Assembly: GCA_964606505.1 (NCBI GenBank)
Contig: CAZSGM010000007.1
Location: 11,389 to 75,388, forward strand
Source of the DNA: CAKVOD01 sp964606505
Lineage (GTDB): Bacteria; Bacillota; Clostridia; Christensenellales; UBA1242
Length of the DNA stretch: 64,000 nt
Direction of reading: 5' to 3'
The notes under the pieces are model-generated. The model ran no database searches, was not told the origin of the DNA, and worked only from the letters and a program-made list of their open reading frames with translations. Below are positions 59,014 to 64,000 of this stretch, piece by piece. Numbering within the stretch: position 1 is the stretch's first letter; each line of letters opens with the position of its first letter. A program made the translations under genes and the position numbers.

Positions 59014-60144
59014 ATGATTTATTTTGATAATGCGTCAACGACAAAGATTTCTGAAAGGGCGCTTGCGGTTTACAACGAGGTTTCAAATGAGTGTTTTTTC
59101 AACGCATCTAGTCTGCATAAGGGTGGGGTTGCGGCTAAGCTAAAACTCGAAAATGCGCGCGAAATGATTATGGATTGCATAAACGCCCCAATCGGCGGTA
59201 AGGTGCTTTTTTGTTCTGGCGCGACGGAAGCCAACAATATGACGCTGTTTGGCTTGACTAAGAAAAACCAAAGAGTGCTCGTCTCTGTTGGGGAACACCC
59301 ATCTATTTACAACACGGCGACGATGCTTGCTCAGCGCGGAGTAGAGGTTGACTTTGTGGGCTTAAGTGAGGATGGAACGGTTGATTTAGAGGATTACAAG
59401 AAAAAAGTTGCGAGTGGCAACTATGATTTGGTTTCAGTTATGTTCGCAAACAATGAAACGGGCGCAATTAATGATATTCGTTTGCTCTGCGAAATCGCAA
59501 AGCAGGCTAATCCGAGTTGCGTGTTCCATTCTGACTGTGTGCAGGCGTTTGGGAAAGTTAAGGTTGACGTTGAAAGTTTGGGTGTCGACAGCATTTCGCT
59601 TAGTGCGCACAAAATTAATGGACCCAAGGGTGTTGGAGCATTGTATATTAAAAAAGGTGTTAAGTTTGCACCTGTGGTTTACGGCGGCGGGCAAGAGGGG
59701 AACCTGAGAAGTGGAACGGAAAATCTGCCTGCGATTTGCGCGTTTGCTGAGGCGGCAAAAGAGCGTATAGAGATGCTTTATGACGATTATGCGGCAGTGT
59801 TACAATTAAAACAAGAAATCATTAAGGTGTTTGATGACAACAATTTTGAATACAAAATCAATGGGAGTGCCAACAACTCTCCTTATATACTCTCAGTTTC
59901 ACTGGCAGGCGTAAAAGGAGAAGTTTTGGTTCACAAACTTGAAATCGACGACATTTATATTGGGACTGGCTCGGCGTGCTCTTCAAAAACGTCTGACAAC
60001 CGTATATTGACCGCGATGAAAAAGAGTAAAAATGAAATTTTAGGCAACATTAGGCTTAGTTTTTCTGCGAGCAACACTATTGACCAAGCGCGACATGTAG
60101 CGAAAAAAGTTGTTGAGTACGCAACATATCTTAGACAAATGTAG
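59014..60144 (+). CDS. Cysteine desulfurase (IscS/NifS type)
   Basis: A 376-residue PLP enzyme: NASTTKISERAL, NNMTLFGLTKKN, FANNETGAINDI, the PLP-lysine motif SLSAHKINGPKGVGALYI, and SGTENLPAICAFAEA. The catalytic Cys lies in GTGSACSSKTSDNR. It takes sulfur from cysteine for delivery to thiI, iron-sulfur clusters or both. The adjacent thiI gene 24 bases downstream points to tRNA thiolation as its main use. CGAGGG precedes the ATG. Confidence 0.9.
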   Translation: MIYFDNASTTKISERALAVYNEVSNECFFNASSLHKGGVAAKLKLENAREMIMDCINAPIGGKVLFCSGATEANNMTLFGLTKKNQRVLVSVGEHPSIYNTATMLAQRGVEVDFVGLSEDGTVDLEDYKKKVASGNYDLVSVMFANNETGAINDIRLLCEIAKQANPSCVFHSDCVQAFGKVKVDVESLGVDSISLSAHKINGPKGVGALYIKKGVKFAPVVYGGGQEGNLRSGTENLPAICAFAEAAKERIEMLYDDYAAVLQLKQEIIKVFDDNNFEYKINGSANNSPYILSVSLAGVKGEVLVHKLEIDDIYIGTGSACSSKTSDNRILTAMKKSKNEILGNIRLSFSASNTIDQARHVAKKVVEYATYLRQM

Positions 60145-60168
60145 GCAAATGATAAAAAGAGGGATAAA

Positions 60169-61323
60169 ATGAGTAGAGTTATTATATTAAGGTATTCAGA
60201 AATTCACTTAAAAGGCTCAAACAGGGGCTTTTTTGAGCGTTTTTTGATGGATAACACACAAAAAGCAATCGCGGGTATTAACGCAAAAGTTGAAAAGGGC
60301 GGCGCAAGGTACATTGTTAGCGAGTATGCGCCCGAGGACGAGGGCAAACTCGTTTCGCGTTTAACCAAGGTTTTTGGCTTTAACTGGCTCTCCATTGCGG
60401 AAAGCGTTGAAAATGACGCCGAGAAAATACTTGAACGCGCAAAAGAGATTAAGCTGTCAAACTGTTCCTTTAGGGTTACAACGCGTCGCGCAGATAAAAA
60501 CTTCCCGCACCATTCGGCGCAGTTTTCCGCAATGGTTGGGGAAGTTATATTGAATAACAACGACAACCTTAAGGTCGACTTGGAGCATTTTGATAAAGAA
60601 GTAAAGGTTGATATACGCGAAAATGGGCAAACCTTTATTTATCTTGACAGCGTAAAGTGTGCTGGCGGAATGCCAACGGGTTGCGCAGGTAAAGCAATTT
60701 GCCTTTTGTCGGGCGGGATTGATAGCCCTGTTGCGATTTATAAAATTGCTAGACGTGGGGCAAAAATTTTTGCGGTTCACTTCCACAGTTATCCATACAC
60801 TAGCGAAAGAGCGAAATTAAAGGTTATTGAACTGGCAAAAATTTTGTCGCAGTATTGCGGTAAAATTAAACTTTCGTTTGTGAGTTTTACTAAAGTTCAA
60901 GAAGAAATACACCGAAAATGTAACCCTGATTATATGATTACGATTATGCGTCGCATTATGATGCGCGTTACCGAGAGGTTGGCAATTAAAAATAAGTGTA
61001 AGGTAATTGTTACGGGGGAAAGTTTGGGGCAGGTCGCTAGCCAAACAATGGAGGGGATAACTTCCTCTAACTCCGTTGTTAAGATGCCAGTTTTGCGTCC
61101 GCTCATTGGAGATGATAAGGATGACATTATTGAGGTCGCAAATAAAATTGGCACTTTTGAAACCTCAATTTTGCCATACGAGGATTGCTGCACGGTTTTT
61201 CTTCCTAAAAATCCGATAATTAAACCAAGTTTGTTGCGCGTTGAAGAAGAGGAAGCAAAAATTGACGTTGATGCGCTTGTTAACGAGTGTTTGCACAATT
61301 ATGAAACAATTATTATAGAATAA
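60169..61323 (+). CDS. thiI: tRNA 4-thiouridine synthase ThiI
   Basis: A 384-residue ThiI. N-terminal ferredoxin-like domain and THUMP (about residues 60-165) precede the PP-loop motif LLSGGIDSPVAIYKIARRG, VHFHSYPYTSERA and TGESLGQVASQTMEGI. The last domain contains PYEDCCTVFLPKNP. It lacks the C-terminal rhodanese domain of E. coli ThiI, which is normal in Firmicutes. It forms 4-thiouridine in tRNA using sulfur from the cysteine desulfurase. AGAGGG precedes the start. Confidence 0.94.
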   Translation: MSRVIILRYSEIHLKGSNRGFFERFLMDNTQKAIAGINAKVEKGGARYIVSEYAPEDEGKLVSRLTKVFGFNWLSIAESVENDAEKILERAKEIKLSNCSFRVTTRRADKNFPHHSAQFSAMVGEVILNNNDNLKVDLEHFDKEVKVDIRENGQTFIYLDSVKCAGGMPTGCAGKAICLLSGGIDSPVAIYKIARRGAKIFAVHFHSYPYTSERAKLKVIELAKILSQYCGKIKLSFVSFTKVQEEIHRKCNPDYMITIMRRIMMRVTERLAIKNKCKVIVTGESLGQVASQTMEGITSSNSVVKMPVLRPLIGDDKDDIIEVANKIGTFETSILPYEDCCTVFLPKNPIIKPSLLRVEEEEAKIDVDALVNECLHNYETIIIE

Positions 61324-61332
61324 GCAAAATGT

Positions 61333-61379
61333 AAAAAGCACGACTTTATTTTGGGTTGCAAAACGAAGTCGTGTTTTTT
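61333..61379 (+). terminator. Terminator after thiI
   Basis: CACGACTT pairs with AAGTCGTG over a 19-base loop, with A- and T-runs on both sides. Confidence 0.8.
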
Positions 61380-61618
61380 GATTAAAATGGCAAAGTGGTT
61401 GCCCCTATATATAAGGATAAGGCATTGCGCAACTCGCTATTATAGGTAAATCTATATTTATATAATAACTTTGGGAAAAGAACACCGTATATAGTATAGT
61501 ATAGTATAGTATAGGGATAGGTTACCTTATGTGCGACAAAATTACGTATATTATATGAACATAAAATTGCATAATTTGCGCGCAAAAATTTTGGGTATTT
61601 TGTAAGAGGTATCCTTTA
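61380..61618. other. Intergenic region with a short tandem repeat
   Basis: AT-rich DNA between the thiI terminator and sigF. It includes five copies of TATAG at 61490-61514. No gene. Confidence 0.45.
61490..61514. repeat. TATAG pentanucleotide tandem repeat
   Basis: Five consecutive TATAG units. Such repeats can vary in number by slippage; it lies far from any visible promoter. Confidence 0.8.
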
Positions 61619-62338
61619 TTATAGAAAAGATGTGCGCAGTTCTTTGAGCACTTTGTTTTCAATTCGCGAAACTTGGACTTGAGAAACTCCCAGTTCCTCG
61701 GCTATTTCCATTTGAGTGCGGTCTTTGAAGTAGCGCAGTATGATAATTTTTCGTTCCTTTGGTGGCAAACTATTAATTAAGTCCTTTAGCAACATTTTCT
61801 CCAGCCTTGCATCAGTGCTGTCGCCCTCGTTTGTCAATTTTTCTGCAAGGGTTTGCGAGTCGTCTGAGTCGTTGCTGTCGTATATTGAAACGGGCAGGCG
61901 AGTGGAGTCTAGGGCAAAAACGACGTCTTGGGTGTCAATAGAAAAAGCCTTCGCTATTTCATCGACGGTTGGAGACGTGGAGTGTATGCTGTTGTAGTTT
62001 TCAACAAATTTTTTAATTTGCGACGCTAAATGTTTGACAGAGCGCGAAACTTTTATATATCCCTCGTCGCGAAGAAAACGTTTGACTTCTCCAAGTATCA
62101 TTGGCACGGCATAGGTTGAAAACTTGACGTTGTAACTCACGTCGAATTTGTTTATGGCTTTTGCAAAGCCCACGCACCCGAGTTGGAACAAGTCCTCATA
62201 TTCAATGCCTTTCATTTTGTAGTGTTTGATTACGCACTTGACGAGCGGGGCATTTTCGGTTATGAGGGTGTTTTTTGCGTCTTCATCTCCGTTTTTTGCT
62301 AGAGCTATGAGTCGCAACGTTTCTTCGTGGTCAATCAT
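61619..62338 (-). CDS. sigF: RNA polymerase sigma-F factor
   Basis: A 239-residue sigma factor: region 2 (YEDLFQLGCVGFAKAINKFDVSYNVKFSTYAVPMILGEVKRFLRDEG), a region 3 and region 4 with the LPPKERKIIILRYFKDRTQMEIAEELGVSQVQVSRIENKVLKEL helix-turn-helix. The upstream spoIIAA-spoIIAB pair identifies it as the forespore sigma F rather than sigma G. Its start overlaps the spoIIAB stop by 8 bases. Confidence 0.94.
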   Translation of the reverse strand: MIDHEETLRLIALAKNGDEDAKNTLITENAPLVKCVIKHYKMKGIEYEDLFQLGCVGFAKAINKFDVSYNVKFSTYAVPMILGEVKRFLRDEGYIKVSRSVKHLASQIKKFVENYNSIHSTSPTVDEIAKAFSIDTQDVVFALDSTRLPVSIYDSNDSDDSQTLAEKLTNEGDSTDARLEKMLLKDLINSLPPKERKIIILRYFKDRTQMEIAEELGVSQVQVSRIENKVLKELRTSFL

Positions 62339-62780
62339 TTGCCACCATTTTGCACTGGTCGGAAATTGTGAGTTTCTTTGTCATTTTAATCGTCAAGCCG
62401 TGCGAATTGTTGTTTTTTACTTCAAGCGTGTCCATAAAACTTTCCATAACCGTGAAGCCCATACCGCTGCGCTCTTCGTTGGGTTTTGTTGTGTAAAATG
62501 GCTCGCGAGCCCGCTCAAGGTTACATATCCCAATACCAAAATCAATAACGCTAATTTCGGCGACATTGTTTTTTAAGCACACGTGAATTTTTATGTCGCC
62601 AACTTTGTCAGGGTAGGCGTGCACGACGCAGTTGGTTACTGCTTCCGAAACCGCTGTTTTTATGTCGATGATGTCCTCAAGTAGGGGGTTAACTTGCGCA
62701 CAGAAGGCCGCAACAGTGCTGCGCGCAAACGCCTCATTTTCTGATATTGCTTTTATGTGTAATGTCATTTCGTTTTTCAT
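62331..62780 (-). CDS. spoIIAB: Anti-sigma-F factor SpoIIAB
   Basis: A 149-residue HATPase-type kinase/anti-sigma factor. The N-box region is DIKTAVSEAVTNCVVHAYPD, with DFGIGICNLERAREPFYTTKPNEERSGMGFTVMESFMD. It binds sigma F and phosphorylates SpoIIAA. GAGGAAATT precedes the ATG at 62780. It starts 11 bases after spoIIAA ends. Confidence 0.95.
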   Translation of the reverse strand: MKNEMTLHIKAISENEAFARSTVAAFCAQVNPLLEDIIDIKTAVSEAVTNCVVHAYPDKVGDIKIHVCLKNNVAEISVIDFGIGICNLERAREPFYTTKPNEERSGMGFTVMESFMDTLEVKNNNSHGLTIKMTKKLTISDQCKMVAND

Positions 62781-62791
62781 AATTTCCTCGC

Positions 62792-63100
62792 TTAACTTAT
62801 TTTGGGCATTATTTCGTAAAGTCCCGTCATTTGAAATATTTTTTCTATGTGTTTGTTTGGATTGCAAATGAAGATTGGTACATTGTTTGCTTTCATTTTT
62901 TTGTATCTTCCTATTAATACACCTATTCCTGTGCTGTCCATAAATTCAAGTTCAGATAGGTCTATAACAACTTGCTGTGCAACTGTCGTTTCTAAAAGGG
63001 CGTCAAGCTCACTTCGCGTGAAACCCGCGCACATTTCGTCAAGTTCGCCAGATAGGCTAATGTACAGAGTGTTGTTGTATAGTCTGTTTTTAATTTGCAT
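62792..63100 (-). CDS. spoIIAA: Anti-anti-sigma factor SpoIIAA
   Basis: A 102-residue STAS-domain protein: VVIDLSELEFMDSTGIGVLIGRYKKMKANN. The phosphorylated Ser is S56 in DSTG. Unphosphorylated SpoIIAA frees sigma F from SpoIIAB. CGGAGG precedes the ATG at 63100, in preference to starts further up. It begins the spoIIAA-AB-sigF operon. Confidence 0.94.
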   Translation of the reverse strand: MQIKNRLYNNTLYISLSGELDEMCAGFTRSELDALLETTVAQQVVIDLSELEFMDSTGIGVLIGRYKKMKANNVPIFICNPNKHIEKIFQMTGLYEIMPKIS

Positions 63101-63341
63101 TTTGTCCTCCGAAGTACAGCGTACCATATTCTTGCACGCGGTTACTCGCAGGATTTGTCGAATTATTGTAAGTGTTGTCAAAACGAAGGTAGGCCAGAGA
63201 ATGACAGGCATTTAATCGTTGAAAAGGTGGCTTAAGTTCATAAGAAGGTGGCTATAAGACATTTTTTTAGTTAAAAAAGCGGGAAAAAACTTAAATATTT
63301 ATAATTTTTTTAATTTTTTTTGAAAAACTATTGAAAAACAG
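63101..63341. other. Intergenic region between spoIIA and the tRNA cluster
   Basis: Contains the control region of spoIIA on the left and AT-rich DNA to the right. No gene seen. Confidence 0.45.
63154..63162. promoter_or_regulatory. Spo0A box upstream of spoIIAA
   Basis: TTTGTCGAA, an exact match to the 0A box core, 54 bases before the spoIIAA start. Spo0A-P activates spoIIA in Bacillus. A GAATAT (63127-63132 on the complementary strand) could be a sigma-H -10, but its -35 is not clear. Confidence 0.55.
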
Positions 63342-63370
63342 TTGACAAATTTCAAAAAAAACAATATAAT
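63342..63370 (+). promoter_or_regulatory. Promoter P1 before the tRNA cluster
   Basis: TTGACA (63342-63347), 17 bases, TATAAT (63365-63370), both perfect. Confidence 0.82.
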
Positions 63371-63492
63371 AAACAAAGTTCAACAATGTTGGGCTAAATT
63401 TCCATAAAAAACATAATTTTTGGATGAATTCTAAATTTTTTAATAAAAAAACAAAAAACTTTAAAAAAAATAAAAAAAGTTGTTAAAATCCG

Positions 63493-63521
63493 TTGACATT
63501 TGTTAAAAAATTTAGTATATT
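63493..63521 (+). promoter_or_regulatory. Promoter P2 of the tRNA cluster
   Basis: TTGACA (63493-63498), 17 bases, TATATT (63516-63521), 21 bases before tRNA-Pro. Confidence 0.82.
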
Positions 63522-63542
63522 ATAAAAGTCAGCCAATCGAGA

Positions 63543-63618
63543 CGGGGTGTAGCGCAGTTGGTAGCGCACGTGGTTTGGGACCATGGGGCCGGGAGTTCGA
63601 GTCTCTCCACCCCGACCA
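63543..63618 (+). tRNA. tRNA-Pro (TGG)
   Basis: 76 bases with CCA. Acceptor CGGGGTG/CACCCCG, anticodon stem CGTGG/CCATG with loop TTTGGGA, T-arm GGGAGTTCGAGTCTC. First of a cluster. Confidence 0.95.
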
Positions 63619-63621
63619 TAT

Positions 63622-63698
63622 GGATCTTTAGCTCAGTTGGTTAGAGCAACCGGCTCATAACCGGTCGGTCCGGGGTTCAAGTCCCTGAAGATCCACCA
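63622..63698 (+). tRNA. tRNA with CAT anticodon (Met or lysidine-modified Ile)
   Basis: 77 bases with CCA. Acceptor GGATCTT/AAGATCC, D-arm AGCTCAGTTGGTTAGAGC, anticodon stem CCGG/CCGG with loop CTCATAA. The acceptor is not that of initiator tRNA. It could be elongator Met or, since GG-CTT-TAGCTC resembles tRNA-Ile2 of Bacillus, an Ile tRNA modified by TilS. Confidence 0.9.
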
Positions 63699-63715
63699 TA
63701 TTGATTGGCAGAAAT

Positions 63716-63792
63716 GGCCTGGTAGTTCAGTTGGTTAGAACGCTAGCCTGTCACGCTAGAGGTCGAGAGTTCGAGTCTCTTCCAGGTCGCCA
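63716..63792 (+). tRNA. tRNA-Asp (GTC)
   Basis: 77 bases with CCA. Acceptor GGCCTGG/CCAGGTC, anticodon loop CTGTCAC, T-arm GAGAGTTCGAGTCTC. Confidence 0.95.
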
Positions 63793-63823
63793 TTTTTTTA
63801 TTTTACTAGTTTTCAAACTAGAT

Positions 63824-63899
63824 GCCTCGATAGCTCAGCCGGTAGAGCAGAAGACTGAAAATCTTCGTGTCGGTGGTTCAAGTCCGCCTCGAGGCACCA
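63824..63899 (+). tRNA. tRNA-Phe (GAA)
   Basis: 76 bases with CCA. Acceptor GCCTCGA/TCGAGGC, anticodon stem AAGA/TCTT with loop CTGAAAA, T-arm GGTGGTTCAAGTCCGCC. Confidence 0.95.
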
Positions 63900-63914
63900 T
63901 TGTTTTTGAAATGT

Positions 63915-63990
63915 GCTAGCATAGCTCAATTGGCAGAGCAGCTGACTTGTAATCAGCAGGTTGTAGGTTCAATTCCTATTGCTAGCCCCA
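63915..63990 (+). tRNA. tRNA-Thr (TGT)
   Basis: 76 bases with CCA. Acceptor GCTAGCA/TGCTAGC, anticodon stem CTGA/TCAG with loop CTTGTAA, T-arm GTAGGTTCAATTCCTAT. Last complete tRNA in the window; the cluster may go on. Confidence 0.94.
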
Positions 63991-64000
63991 TAATGAGAAA

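Noticed and set aside
63371..63492. A separate gene or RNA driven by promoter P1
   Set aside because: The 120 bases between the two promoters are very AT-rich with no frame, hairpin or T-run terminator; P1 most simply adds to tRNA transcription.

Overview
The window is AT-rich chromosomal DNA from an endospore-forming member of the Bacillota, most likely an uncultured Clostridia-type bacterium. The evidence is spoIIAA-spoIIAB-sigF, spoIIIAA-AE, spoVAC-D-E, yunB, ylbJ, spoVG and a pdaB-like deacetylase, all in one window. It also holds a CtsR/ClpC stress operon with typical tandem heptad operators and the Firmicutes rimP-nusA-ylxR-infB-rbfA operon. Most genes have clear purine-rich ribosome binding sites. 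No phage, transposase, CRISPR array or rRNA gene was seen.

Layout. 1-13.9 kb: the end of a gyrase/topoisomerase IV A-like gene, a COG2509 flavoprotein, an amidohydrolase, hpf, ruvX with a DUF1292 gene, then the translation/transcription operon rimP to rbfA followed by nrnA, truB and an endonuclease IV-like gene. 14.4-17.8 kb: spoIIIAA-AE, after which only a decayed start of spoIIIAF is visible before a terminator and tRNA-Glu. 18-32.6 kb: pgsA, an NMT1/SsuA-type transporter split into two loci, DUF4364 and TSCPD genes, ylbJ, a lytic transglycosylase, an S8 protease, an Ig-like anchored protein, an oxidoreductase with a Cys/His-rich tail, and a pdaB-like gene. 32.6-42.4 kb: an OB-fold protein, lgt with a long hydrophilic tail, a DivIVA-like protein, cvpA, a PRC-barrel protein, an SPFH-like protein with a NatA/NatB-type exporter, and murC. 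42.6-49 kb: spoVG, rpiB, tmcAL, a YkvI-like transporter and rplU-prp-rpmA. 49-52.5 kb: tRNA-Tyr and ctsR-clpC without mcsA/mcsB. 52.6-58.1 kb: a giant Asn/Thr-rich secreted protein, spoVAC-D-E and yunB. 58.1-64 kb: an RluA-family synthase, a cysteine desulfurase with thiI, the spoIIA operon and a Pro-Met-Asp-Phe-Thr tRNA cluster that may continue past the window.

How the genes work together. SpoIIAA, SpoIIAB and SigF switch on the forespore programme. SpoIIIAA-AE belong to the mother cell-forespore channel. SpoVAC-D-E move dipicolinate, and YunB and the PdaB-like protein act later in spore assembly. The cysteine desulfurase feeds sulfur to ThiI for tRNA 4-thiouridine. Prp removes the N-terminal extension of L27, which is visible in rpmA.

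The least ordinary observations are: (1) a Rossmann dehydrogenase fused to a 52-residue metallothionein-like tail with 16 Cys and 6 His; (2) a family of three 48-66 bp palindromic repeats between genes, one of which supplies a gene's stop codon; (3) a free-standing promoter followed by a hairpin terminator that could encode an RNA of about 50 nt; (4) the decay of spoIIIAF and the local absence of spoIIIAG-AH; (5) an 808-residue Asn/Thr-rich secreted protein; (6) Lgt with a tail of about 190 residues. Function names come from motif and family recognition by eye; no database search was run.
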